Source: DASXHD01 sp036488725
GTDB lineage: Bacteria > Myxococcota_A > Polyangia > Polyangiales > Polyangiaceae
Length of the DNA: 64,000 nucleotides
Direction: 5' to 3'
Assembly (NCBI GenBank): GCA_036488725.1
Contig: DASXHD010000010.1
Location: 103,410 to 167,409, forward strand
The notes under the pieces are model-generated. The model saw nothing but the letters and a program-made list of their open reading frames with translations. It was not told the origin of the DNA and ran no database searches. Below, one piece after another: positions 1 through 7,716 of this stretch; the first letter of the stretch is position 1, and each line of letters starts with the position of its first letter. Position numbers and translations under genes: made by a program.

Positions 1-445
1 AGGTCTCGCCGGCGTCGGGCAAGACGTCCGGCCCGGAGAGCCGCGCGTCCGCGGGCACGCGCCGCGCGAGCGCGATCATGTGCGAATAGCTCGCTCTCCC
101 GAGCGCGATCGTCCCCGGCGGTTTTCGGCAGACGATCTTGTGCCACAAGACCGACGCGCCCTCGTCTTCGGCAGCGCGCATCACGAGATAGCCTTTGTCG
201 ACGTGCGTGCCGCGCTCGCGGACGTCGCTCTGGAAAAAAATCGCGACGCCGTCGGCCGGGAGCCATCGCACGATCGCTCGCGCCGCGCCGACGAACCAGT
301 CGCGCCACCCGGCGAAATCGAGCGGGACCTCCGAGACGTCCGGCATCGACGTGACGACAGACGCGCCCTCGGGCGCCGGGTTCGCCGCGAGCCAGGCGAG
401 CGCTTCCGCGTTCTCGACGCGACGCAGCGGCGCGGTTCGGATCAT
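1..445 (-). CDS. Putative SAM-dependent (nucleic acid) methyltransferase, N-terminal part
   Basis: The gene enters from the left edge, so only about 148 N-terminal codons are visible, from the ATG at 445. The protein begins MIRTAPLRRVENAEALAWL and continues with the blocks TSMPDVSE, GWRDWFVGAAR, VAIFFQSDVR, KGYLVMRAAE, WHKIVCRKPPGTIALGR and SYSHMI. The TSMPD block and the CRKPP/SYSHM region resemble a methyltransferase-like family whose C-terminal half carries a DPFCGxGT-type SAM-binding motif; that part lies outside the window, so the assignment is provisional. The gene is divergent from the DTW gene at 471 with only 25 bases between the starts, so the two promoters must overlap each other or the coding regions. 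No good ribosome binding site is seen at the usual distance. Confidence 0.6.
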   Translation of the reverse strand, partial: MIRTAPLRRVENAEALAWLAANPAPEGASVVTSMPDVSEVPLDFAGWRDWFVGAARAIVRWLPADGVAIFFQSDVRERGTHVDKGYLVMRAAEDEGASVLWHKIVCRKPPGTIALGRASYSHMIALARRVPADARLSGPDVLPDAGET

Positions 446-470
446 TCGCCCAGTGTAGACTGTCACCTCG

Positions 471-1631
471 ATGGACGGCACGAGCCCCCAAGTCCGTGTA
501 GTATGCATGCGTTGTCGGCGGCCCGAGGTCGTCTGCTACTGCCGATTCACGACGACGATCGAGACGCGGACGCGCGTCGTCATCTTGCAGCACCCGCGCG
601 AGCGCGACGTGCCGATCAACACGGCGCGCATCGCACCGCTCTGCCTTCCGAACACCGAGCTCCACGTCGGGATCGATTGGTCCACGCGGCCCGACTTCGA
701 CGGTCGCCGCGCGATCCTCCTTTATCCGGGACCGGGCGCGCGCGACATCGAGGCCGAGCCGCCGCAAGGTCCGGTCACGCTCGTCGTCGTCGACGGCACG
801 TGGACGCAGACGAAGGCGGTCGTGCGCGACAACCCGCGTCTCGCCGCGCTGCCGCGCTACGCGTTTCGTCCGCACGCGCCGAGCGACTACCGCATTCGCA
901 AAGAGCCGCACGAGGAATGCGTCTCGACGATCGAAGCGCTCGCGCACGTGCTCGGCGTGCTCGAGGGCGATCCCGAGCGCATGCGCGGCATGCTCGTGCC
1001 TTTTCGCGCGATGGTCGACGCCCAGCTCGCGTACATCGCGCGCGGCGAGGGACGTCATCCGCGCGTGCTTCGCCGAAAGCGTTTGGTGCCGAAAGCGGAT
1101 CCGCGGCAGCGGCTCCCGCGCGCGCTGCTCGAACGAGGCGACGATCTCGTGTGCATCTCGGGCGAGGCCAACGCGTGGCCGTACGGGACCGCGGAGCGCG
1201 CGTCCAATCCGGAGGAGATCATCCACGTCGCGGCCGAGCGTCTCGCGACCGGCGAGCGGTTCGATGCGATCGTGGCGCCGACGAGCGCGCTTTGTCCGAG
1301 CACGTCGTTTCACGTCTCGCTCCCGAGCGAGCGAATCCTCGCGGGCATCACGCGCGCGGAGCTCGAGTCCGCGTGGTCGCGTTTCATCCGACCGAGCGAC
1401 GTCGCTTGCACGTGGGGGACGTACGCGTCGAAGCTCTTCTCGCCACGCACGAGCGCGCGAGTCGACGTCCGCGCCGCGGCGCGCGCGTGGTCGTGCGCGC
1501 GGGTCGGCACCCTGGAAACTTTTCTCGAGCGCCTCGCGGTGAGCCTCGAGCTCGGCGAAGGTCCGCGCGCCAATCGCCGCCTCGCGCAGCTCGTCGCGAT
1601 CGTCCGATCGCTGGTGCGCCCGCCCGAGTGA
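471..1631 (+). CDS. DTW-domain tRNA-uridine aminocarboxypropyltransferase with C-terminal extra domain
   Basis: 386 aa. The N-terminal half (about residues 10-195) is a DTW domain. It has a zinc-binding cysteine set at C12, C15, C22 and C24 and the name-giving D-G-T-W at residues 108-111 (VVDGTWTQTK). DTW proteins such as E. coli TapT transfer the 3-amino-3-carboxypropyl group of SAM to a tRNA uridine (acp3U). Bacterial DTW proteins are usually about 200-240 aa, so this one carries roughly 170 extra residues. That extension has blocks resembling a DEDD exonuclease (RNase H-like) fold: FDAIVAPTSAL, then an HVSLPSE...LAGITR stretch, ESAWSRFI and TWGTYASKLF. The usual first catalytic D-x-E looks degenerate (ISGEAN). 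Modification activity is a family inference; the role of the tail is unknown. Confidence 0.8.
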   Translation: MDGTSPQVRVVCMRCRRPEVVCYCRFTTTIETRTRVVILQHPRERDVPINTARIAPLCLPNTELHVGIDWSTRPDFDGRRAILLYPGPGARDIEAEPPQGPVTLVVVDGTWTQTKAVVRDNPRLAALPRYAFRPHAPSDYRIRKEPHEECVSTIEALAHVLGVLEGDPERMRGMLVPFRAMVDAQLAYIARGEGRHPRVLRRKRLVPKADPRQRLPRALLERGDDLVCISGEANAWPYGTAERASNPEEIIHVAAERLATGERFDAIVAPTSALCPSTSFHVSLPSERILAGITRAELESAWSRFIRPSDVACTWGTYASKLFSPRTSARVDVRAAARAWSCARVGTLETFLERLAVSLELGEGPRANRRLAQLVAIVRSLVRPPE

Positions 1632-1715
1632 CGTCAACGTCTGCACGGTCCGCCGCGCAGACCGCTATTTTCCGGCGCATCGCGATTGGCACGCGCGCTG
1701 CTAGCGGGCCCGCGC

Positions 1716-2915
1716 ATGCGAATCGCTTTTTCTTTTGCGTGTCTCTTCGTTCTCGCTCCAATCGCGTGCAGCGACGGAGGCGCAGTCGTTACCGATGCGG
1801 GCGTCACCGACGCCGCGGTCGAAGCCACAGTCGAAGCCGGCGAAGCGATGCCCGCGGCGCCGCAAGTGGTCGATCTCGGCGGCCCGCACTTCGCGACGCC
1901 GAAGATCGTTCCCGTCTTTTATGGAGGCGATCCGAACGAGAGCGACGTCGAATCATTTCTCGCGGCGCTGCCCGCGTCTTCCTATTGGGCGGCGACGACG
2001 GAGTACGGCGTCGGCGCACTCTCGGTCGCGAGCTCGGTCGTGCTCGGCGCGGCACCGTCCGCGGCAAGCGACGCCGACGTGCGCGCGCTCATCGCGGCGC
2101 ACACGCAAGGCGCGAGCGCCGACTGGCCGACGGATCCCGAAGCGATCTACGCATTCTTTTTTCCGAAGACGACGACCTTCACCGACGACTACGGCGACAC
2201 GATGTGCGTCGGCGGAAACGACGGCTACCACGCGGCGACGAGCTCGCCGTACATCGTGCTCGCCGGCTGCTCGGACATCGGCAAAGGCGTGCTCGACACG
2301 ACGACCGCGTCGCTCTCGCACGAGCTCGTCGAGGCGTCGACCGATCCGTTCATCGGCACGACCCCGTCGTGGGCCGCGACCGACAGCGATCATTTGATTT
2401 GGGAAGCCGTCCCCGGCGGCGAGGTCGCCGACATGTGCGAGCTCTCGCCGCAAAGCTTCGACACGATCGTCGGCAGCTACATGGTGCAGCGCTTCTGGTC
2501 GAACGCGGCTGCGGCGGCGGGCGGCGATCCGTGCGTGCCCGTGTCGTCCGCGCCGTACTTCATCGCAGCGCCGGTTTTTCCGGGCGAGACGCCGGTCACG
2601 CAAGGCACGAAAAAAGGCAAGACGCTCGGCATCGCGGTGCCGGTCGGTCAGAGCGCGACGATCGACGTCGTGCTGCACGCGAGCGCGCCGACCGATCCGT
2701 GGACGGTGACGGCCGCGGACTCGAGCTACTTCACCGGCACGACCCCCGAGCTGAAGCTCACGCTCGATCGCGACACGGGAAACGACGGCGACGTGCTCCA
2801 CCTCACGATTCAGCGCCTTCACCCGGGCTCGATCCTCGGCGGCACGGAGATCGTTCTCTACTCGGAGCACGGGACGGCGATCGCCAACGCGTGGGCAGGC
2901 TTCGTCGGCGACTGA
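1716..2915 (+). CDS. Secreted lipoprotein with an EXORDIUM-like HE..EA.TDP motif
   Basis: About 399 aa from the ATG at 1716; an in-frame TTG 30 bases upstream is less likely. The signal is MRIAFSFACLFVLAPIAC with a lipobox cysteine, then an Ala/Glu-rich linker. The central part contains VPVFYGGDP, then SHELVEASTDPF followed by a tryptophan and GGEVADMCE. This spacing (SHE-x-x-EA-x-TDP ... W ... E-(I/V)-x-D-x-C) resembles the EXORDIUM/PHI-1-type family of secreted proteins, in which the same residues look like a zinc site. The second half (about 290-399) is beta-rich and could bind carbohydrate or protein. Likely anchored to the outer membrane or secreted. Whether it is a peptidase is untested; the second histidine of a classical HExxH is replaced by E-A. 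Confidence 0.6.
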   Translation: MRIAFSFACLFVLAPIACSDGGAVVTDAGVTDAAVEATVEAGEAMPAAPQVVDLGGPHFATPKIVPVFYGGDPNESDVESFLAALPASSYWAATTEYGVGALSVASSVVLGAAPSAASDADVRALIAAHTQGASADWPTDPEAIYAFFFPKTTTFTDDYGDTMCVGGNDGYHAATSSPYIVLAGCSDIGKGVLDTTTASLSHELVEASTDPFIGTTPSWAATDSDHLIWEAVPGGEVADMCELSPQSFDTIVGSYMVQRFWSNAAAAAGGDPCVPVSSAPYFIAAPVFPGETPVTQGTKKGKTLGIAVPVGQSATIDVVLHASAPTDPWTVTAADSSYFTGTTPELKLTLDRDTGNDGDVLHLTIQRLHPGSILGGTEIVLYSEHGTAIANAWAGFVGD

Positions 2916-3137
2916 ACGCTCATGCGTCGCACCCGACCCGATGCTCATGGCACGTCGAGGACGCGCGGTTTACCACTCGAGCAACCCCCAAGAGAATGTC
3001 AACGCATCTTCGATCGGTCGGCGCACGGCTGCGAGAACGCAGCCAGCATCATCGCTCGGCGTGGTTACTCGACCGAATCGCATAACGGGTTGCGGGCCAG
3101 AACCGTTCTACGAAGCGATTTGCAACAAGACACTTGC

Positions 3138-3500
3138 TCAAAAGGTCGCGCGAATCGAGAGGCCGCCTCCTCCGCTCTGAGGAAACCACGGCGTGATGCG
3201 CCAGACGGCCGCGGGCACACCGGGCCGCTCGAGCGCGCGTGACAAGAAGAAGAGGCCGACGAGGTCCTGGCAGATGCCGTCGAACACGAGCGAGGCCTGC
3301 GGGCCGAACTTCCCGATGTCGAGCCACGAGCCGATGACCGGAACGTAGACGAAGCGCGACGACTCGACCACGAGCGACGCGGTCACCGCTGGCTGTCCAA
3401 ATGCGATCATCGCTGCGGCACCGGTTGCACCCGCGCGAACCGTCCGCGCGCTCGAGCACACCATTGCCGCCGCACACGCGAATACCATCGTGCCGCGCAT
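3138..3500 (-). CDS. Small exported protein of unknown function
   Basis: 120 aa. The ATG at 3500 is chosen over an upstream one at 3551 because AGGAGG lies five bases before it and a signal-like stretch (MRGTMVFACAAAMVC) follows at once. The mature part has no motif I recognise; it ends in an aromatic/proline segment (WRITPWFP) and a Gly run. It is convergent with the lipoprotein gene ending at 2915, leaving about 220 non-coding bases in which I see no feature. The roughly 285 bases upstream (3501-3785) likewise hold no convincing gene and presumably contain the divergent promoters for this gene and the one at 3786. Confidence 0.6.
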   Translation of the reverse strand: MRGTMVFACAAAMVCSSARTVRAGATGAAAMIAFGQPAVTASLVVESSRFVYVPVIGSWLDIGKFGPQASLVFDGICQDLVGLFFLSRALERPGVPAAVWRITPWFPQSGGGGLSIRATF

Positions 3501-3785
3501 CCGAGCCTCCTGCACCTCATTCTTCCTTTTGGGCGTTACCCGACGGGTCACGTGAGGACAGAGCAGCTGCAGTCATCAAGGTGCCGCGCTTTCGCGCGTC
3601 ATTCACTCCGCGCCGTATTTTCACGGCGCCGCGCGAGCGGCTTGCCGCGGGGCTCGTCCGGCGCGGACATCGTGACGTCCGACGCCGCCGACATGCGCCG
3701 TCTCGTCGCCGCAGCAAACGAATCACAGTTCAGACGCGCTGAGCCGAGCACCGAGCGGCGTGCTCCTTGCGTGCTTTTGGGCATC

Positions 3786-4757
3786 ATGAGGTCTGCAGCC
3801 ATCCTCGCGCTCGCGGTTGGGCTCGGCGTCTCGGCGTGCGCGGAAGAGTATCCCGAAGGTCAGGCGAACGCGCCGACGCCGATGTACGAAACCGCTCAGC
3901 AAGCGCAGGCGCAGGAACAACCGACGATCATCGCGCTCGATTACCCAGTTGCGCAGGGCGGCGACGTCCGCGTCGCGTCGTTCGGGCTCGTCGACATGGG
4001 CGCGCAGACGCAAAGTGCTCAGCATCTGTCGGCGCTGCGGATCAGGCTGACGCTCGACAATCGCAGCAACGCATCGTGGACGCTCGACACGCGTCAGCAG
4101 AAGGTCGACCTATCGGGCTACGGCACGAGCGTCGCGGCGTTCGCAGCGGCTGATCCGGGGTCGCAACCGCCGACGATCGTCGTTCAGCCCGGCAGTCACC
4201 GCGTGGTCGACCTCTTTTTTCCGCTGCCGTCGCAGCTTCAGTCGGGCGGGCAGATGCCGCAGAAGTTCGACGTGGTCTGGAGCGTCCAGACCGGCTCGGG
4301 CCCGGTCGCGCAGCGAACGACGATCGACGAGGGTCTCGCGCGCGAGCAGCAAGAAGCGCAAAACGTACAACCGAACATCCAAGTAGCGCCGGACGATTAC
4401 GATTACGGCCTCGCTGGGGGCGCCACTTGGTACAATCCCTATTATCCATATTATGGATTCGGCGTCGCGATCCCGCCGGTGATCATCGGCGGGCCGCTGT
4501 GGTTTCACCATTACGGATATTGGGGACATCCGCATTATTACGGACACGGGTATTACCGCGGCCCGCACGGCTATTACGGGCATGGCTATTACGGCCATGG
4601 CTACTACGGGCACGGCTATTACGGACACGGCTACTACCATGGGGGCGGCGCCCGATTTCACGGCGGCGGCTTCCGCGGCGGCGGCGGCTTTCACGGCGGA
4701 TTCCACGGCGGCGGCGGGTTCCACGGCGGCGGCGGCCACGGCGGTGGACACCGCTGA
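3786..4757 (+). CDS. Lipoprotein with Gly/His/Tyr-rich repetitive tail (paralogue of the gene at 36080)
   Basis: 323 aa, starting at the ATG that gives the signal MRSAAILALAVGLGVSAC with a lipobox cysteine. Residues about 50-190 form a compact domain with the blocks DVRVASFGLVDMG, LRIRLTLDNRS, WTLDTRQQKVDL, HRVVDLFFPLP and FDVVWSVQTG, which reads like an immunoglobulin-like beta sandwich. Residues about 205-323 are low complexity: an aromatic/Pro stretch, then five near-exact HGYYG units and then G/H/F repeats to the C terminus. The same domain and a Gly-rich tail occur in the protein at 36080-36910, so the two are paralogues. The many histidines could bind metal. The stop overlaps the mscL start (TGATG), implying co-translation with a mechanosensitive channel. 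Confidence 0.7.
   Translation: MRSAAILALAVGLGVSACAEEYPEGQANAPTPMYETAQQAQAQEQPTIIALDYPVAQGGDVRVASFGLVDMGAQTQSAQHLSALRIRLTLDNRSNASWTLDTRQQKVDLSGYGTSVAAFAAADPGSQPPTIVVQPGSHRVVDLFFPLPSQLQSGGQMPQKFDVVWSVQTGSGPVAQRTTIDEGLAREQQEAQNVQPNIQVAPDDYDYGLAGGATWYNPYYPYYGFGVAIPPVIIGGPLWFHHYGYWGHPHYYGHGYYRGPHGYYGHGYYGHGYYGHGYYGHGYYHGGGARFHGGGFRGGGGFHGGFHGGGGFHGGGGHGGGHR
4566..4640 (+). repeat. Five tandem 15-bp units coding HGYYG
   Basis: Five consecutive 15-base units of the form CAY-GGN-TAY-TAY-GGN, the last ending in a His codon, lie in frame inside the lipoprotein gene. They differ mainly at third codon positions, so the repeat is either old or kept at the protein level. Confidence 0.85.
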
Positions 4758-5221
4758 TGTCGACGAAGAGCTTCATCTCCGACTTCAAGAGCTTCGCTCT
4801 CAAGGGAAACGTCGTCGATCTCGCGGTCGCCGTCGTCATCGGCGCGGCGTTCGGCAAGATCGTGAGCGCGTTCGTCGCGGATCTGATCATGCCGGTCGTG
4901 TCGCTCGTGATGCCGAGCGGAAACTGGCGATCGCATTACGTCATCTTGCGACACGCCGCCGACGCGAAGAACGACATCTTGCTCCGCTGGGGAGACTTGG
5001 CGGGCGACGTGCTCGACTTTCTCGTCGTCGCGCTCGTTCTCTTCATCGTCGTGCAGAAGATCCTTCGCGCTCGCCGCGAGCCGGCCGCGCCGACGACGAG
5101 GGCGTGTCCGTACTGCCTCGAGACTTTGCCGCTCGCCGCGACGCGCTGCCGTGCGTGCACCTCGCAGCTGCCGGCGGCCGACGAGCCCCTCGCTATTTCG
5201 TCGCCTGCCCGTCCGGCGTGA
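4757..5221 (+). CDS. mscL: Large-conductance mechanosensitive channel MscL with C-terminal zinc ribbon
   Basis: 154 aa. The N terminus (FISDFKSFALKGNVVDLAVAV, then VIGAAFGKIVSAFVADLIMP) is the diagnostic MscL amphipathic helix plus first transmembrane helix; the second helix is DVLDFLVVALVLFIVVQKI. MscL forms a pentameric inner-membrane pore that releases solutes during hypo-osmotic shock. Where many homologues end in a coiled-coil bundle, this one has a CPYC...CRAC zinc ribbon at about residues 117-140 followed by a short Pro/Ala tail. The ATG overlaps the stop of the upstream lipoprotein gene by one base. The last 29 bases overlap, tail to tail, the metallophosphoesterase gene on the other strand. 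Confidence 0.93.
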   Translation: MSTKSFISDFKSFALKGNVVDLAVAVVIGAAFGKIVSAFVADLIMPVVSLVMPSGNWRSHYVILRHAADAKNDILLRWGDLAGDVLDFLVVALVLFIVVQKILRARREPAAPTTRACPYCLETLPLAATRCRACTSQLPAADEPLAISSPARPA

Positions 5222-6161
5222 CCGCGAAGTCGAGCGTCGTCGACTGATTCAGCGAATACTCGGTCGCTTGAATGTTGCCGTCCGGACGCTGCACCACGAG
5301 CAGCCAGCCGTACTCGCCGGCGTCGAGCGGCGCGCCGGCGTTTCCCGTGATGACGCGGTTGGGGCCGATCTGCTGATACTCGTGGACGTGCCCGAAGAGG
5401 TAGAGCGTCGCCGGGTACTTGTTCAGGATCGCATCCGAGCCGGCGATGCCGATCGCCGAGGACGGCGAGCCCGCGTCGGGCGTCGGGTGATGTCGAATGA
5501 CGAACGTGTAGCGCGTCGGCGCGGCCATCGTTTTGTCGAGCCACGCGGCCTGCGTGTCGTTCCACGCGTTGACGGCGACGAAAACGAACTTCGCGTCGCC
5601 GAGCTCGGTGTGCACGACGAACGAAAACCACGGCACGGTCGTCCACGGCAGGAGCAGCTGCAGATAGGTCGTGATGTTGACCGACTCGTCGAGGTTCGGA
5701 CAGTTCACGTCGGTGAAGCTCTGACACTCGTGATTGCCCATCGCGTGAAAGATGGGCGCGCCGAAAGTTTTTTCGTCGGCGAGGAGGTGCTGGAGCTGTC
5801 CGGTCGCGGACGACGGCAGATACTCGACGAACATGTAGTCGCCGGTCGCGACGCCGAACTCGGGGCTCTGCGCCTTCATGCCGCTCATGATCGCGTCGAC
5901 CGTCGCGTCGGGATACGCGAAGTCCTCGTCCGGGAGCGGCGGCCGAATGTCGCCGAACGCGGTGAACGAGAGACGATTGACGGTTCCACCGCCGCCGTTC
6001 GGATCGACGTTGCCATGCGGCGGACTGTCGTCGACGACGTCCACGGCGGCATCCGCGATGGCCGCGTCGCGCGCGCCGGCGTCGTCGCTGCCGGTGCCAC
6101 CGCTCGATCCGCACGCCAAGGTCGCCATGACGGCGACGAGCCACGCCCGCGCTGTGATCAT
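5193..6161 (-). CDS. Lipoprotein calcineurin-like metallophosphoesterase
   Basis: 322 aa. Signal MITARAWLVAVMATLAC with lipobox, then an Asp/Ala linker and a Gly-rich hinge. The catalytic domain shows the ordered metal ligands of the calcineurin-like family: FTAFGDIR (D-x-R variant of D-x-H), VATGDY, MGNHEC, IRHHPTP and LFGHVHEYQ. It should hydrolyse phosphate esters outside the cytoplasm; the substrate is unknown. A clear paralogue with the same order of blocks lies at 44758-46152. The gene runs in the same direction as the Ser/Thr kinase upstream, 58 bases apart. Confidence 0.82.
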   Translation of the reverse strand: MITARAWLVAVMATLACGSSGGTGSDDAGARDAAIADAAVDVVDDSPPHGNVDPNGGGGTVNRLSFTAFGDIRPPLPDEDFAYPDATVDAIMSGMKAQSPEFGVATGDYMFVEYLPSSATGQLQHLLADEKTFGAPIFHAMGNHECQSFTDVNCPNLDESVNITTYLQLLLPWTTVPWFSFVVHTELGDAKFVFVAVNAWNDTQAAWLDKTMAAPTRYTFVIRHHPTPDAGSPSSAIGIAGSDAILNKYPATLYLFGHVHEYQQIGPNRVITGNAGAPLDAGEYGWLLVVQRPDGNIQATEYSLNQSTTLDFAVTPDGQATK

Positions 6162-6219
6162 GACACACGCTACGAGTTGCCGCGTCGACGTGCAACGGTC
6201 AACGCTGCGAGCGTCGCGC

Positions 6220-7545
6220 TCATTTTTTATGCGCGTGGCGATGCGACGGCGTCGGCTCGGCGTGCTCGTGCGTGTGCGCCGGATGCGTGCCGGCGTCGAC
6301 CACGGCCGCGTCGGCTTCGGAGGCGTCGAGCGTGTCCGTGTCCGGGGCGGACGACCACGGCGCTGCCGACGGCAAGACGCCGGCATCCGCCGCGGCCGCG
6401 AGCAGCGATTTTCCGTACGCGTCGTAGACGAGCTTTCCGGCGACGACCGCGAGCACGCAGATGAGCAGCCACACCAAAAACGACGAGCCGCGGCGCTTGC
6501 GCGGTCGCGACGACGGCGGACGCGACGGCTCCTCGGGCTCGTCGCTCGGCGGCTCGCTGGCCGGCTCCGGCCGCGGCGGCGGGAGGCTGCGCGGCTCGAA
6601 GTGCACCGACACGTCGATCGCGCCGCTGTCGATCCGAATCGTCTCGCCGCCGAGATCGCCGATGGCGTCGTCGACGGCCGAGCGCATCGACGCGGCGTCG
6701 GGCCAGCGATCTTTCGGCCGAAACGCGAGCGCGCGATCGATGACCGCCGCGGTGCTCGCCGAAACTTGCGGCGCGACGGTTCGGAGCTTCGGCGCCGGCT
6801 CGGACGCCATGCGCCCGCAAATGGCGACCGCGTCCTCGGCGGGATGGACCGTGCGACCCGCGAGCACGCGAAAGCACGACGCGCCGAGCGCGAACAAATC
6901 AGAGCGACCGTCGATCTCGAGCACGCGGCCCGCTGCCTGTTCGGGCGGCATGTACGAAGGTGTTCCGATCGCGAGACCGACGACCGTACGCTGACCGCCG
7001 CCGTCCGAAATTCGCGCGAGCCCGAAGTCGAGGATCTTGATGCGCGGCGGCGCCGCCGGATCGTCGGGGTTCTGCGCGAGAAAAAGATTTTCGGGCTTGA
7101 GATCGCGATGGATGATGCCTTCTTTGTGCGCGACCTCGAGCACGTCGAGGACGGCGCGCATGATCGCGAGGACCTCAGCCTCCGAGATCGGCGGGCCCTG
7201 GTCGAGGCGATCTTCGATCGAGCGACCTTCGAGCAGCTCCATGACGAGGAACGCGCCGCCGTCGTCGGGACCGCCTTGAATGATGTCGTCGTCGAGCACC
7301 TTCACCGCGCCGGAGTGGCTGACGCGGTTCGCGGCGTAGCCCTCGCGCAAGAAGCGATCGCGAACGTCGGCGCGGCGCGCGTAGGCCGGGTGAAGAACTT
7401 TGATCGCGGCGCGCGCGCCGTTGCGGTGCATGCCGGCGTACACCGCGGCCATTCCGCCGATGCCGATCAGGCGCTCGAGCTTCCACTTTTCGTTGAGCAC
7501 GCTGCCGACGCGCTCTTGCGCCCGCTCGTCCGAATCGTCGCTCAC
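6220..7545 (-). CDS. Eukaryote-type Ser/Thr protein kinase with transmembrane helix and His-rich tail
   Basis: 441 aa from a GTG. The kinase domain (about residues 20-290) is complete: glycine loop IGIGGMAAVYAG, lysine K49 in AAIKVL, glutamate in FLREGY, catalytic HRDLKPEN (H146-R147-D148) and DFG at 173-175, followed by GTPSYMPPEQ. An acidic/proline/basic linker leads to one membrane segment (FLVWLLICVLAVVAGKLVY, about 360-380). The outside part is only about 60 residues and ends in a histidine-rich stretch (HPAHTHEHAEP then SHRHAHKK). Such kinases phosphorylate proteins in response to envelope signals; the tail suggests sensing of a divalent metal, which is my inference. Confidence 0.92.
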   Translation of the reverse strand: MSDDSDERAQERVGSVLNEKWKLERLIGIGGMAAVYAGMHRNGARAAIKVLHPAYARRADVRDRFLREGYAANRVSHSGAVKVLDDDIIQGGPDDGGAFLVMELLEGRSIEDRLDQGPPISEAEVLAIMRAVLDVLEVAHKEGIIHRDLKPENLFLAQNPDDPAAPPRIKILDFGLARISDGGGQRTVVGLAIGTPSYMPPEQAAGRVLEIDGRSDLFALGASCFRVLAGRTVHPAEDAVAICGRMASEPAPKLRTVAPQVSASTAAVIDRALAFRPKDRWPDAASMRSAVDDAIGDLGGETIRIDSGAIDVSVHFEPRSLPPPRPEPASEPPSDEPEEPSRPPSSRPRKRRGSSFLVWLLICVLAVVAGKLVYDAYGKSLLAAAADAGVLPSAAPWSSAPDTDTLDASEADAAVVDAGTHPAHTHEHAEPTPSHRHAHKK

Positions 7546-7566
7546 GAGAGCGAATGTACACCGACC

Positions 7567-7716
7567 TCAGTCGTCTTCGCGCCGTCGATCGCCTTTGCTG
7601 AGGACGACTTCCTCGCGGACGACGGCCGGAGCCGGCTTTTTCGGCGGCGGCTGCTTGGCCGACTCGATTCGAACGCGTGCGATTCGCGCGGTGCGGCGGG
7701 TGCGAGCGTCGTTCAT
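7567..7716 (-). CDS. Very small basic protein, unknown
   Basis: 49 aa, beginning MNDARTRRTARIARVRIE, highly charged, with a PPPKKPAP stretch. It is supported mainly by context: its ATG overlaps the stop of the upstream gene (ATGA at 7713-7716), the classic sign of translational coupling. No motif or membrane segment is visible. It could still be a chance open frame. Confidence 0.4.
   Translation of the reverse strand: MNDARTRRTARIARVRIESAKQPPPKKPAPAVVREEVVLSKGDRRREDD

Noticed and set aside
1687..1702. TGGCAC-N5-CTGC, a sigma-54-like element with correct spacing
   Set aside because: It would place the transcript start only one or two bases before the ATG at 1716, leaving no room for a ribosome binding site.
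80..3085. A 1001-codon open frame on the + strand
   Set aside because: Its translation is almost only Arg/Ala/Asp/His in low order, typical of an antisense or shifted frame in G+C-rich DNA. It overlaps three better genes. Similar long frames at 5878, 10997 (upstream part), 22147 and 29972 were rejected for the same reason.
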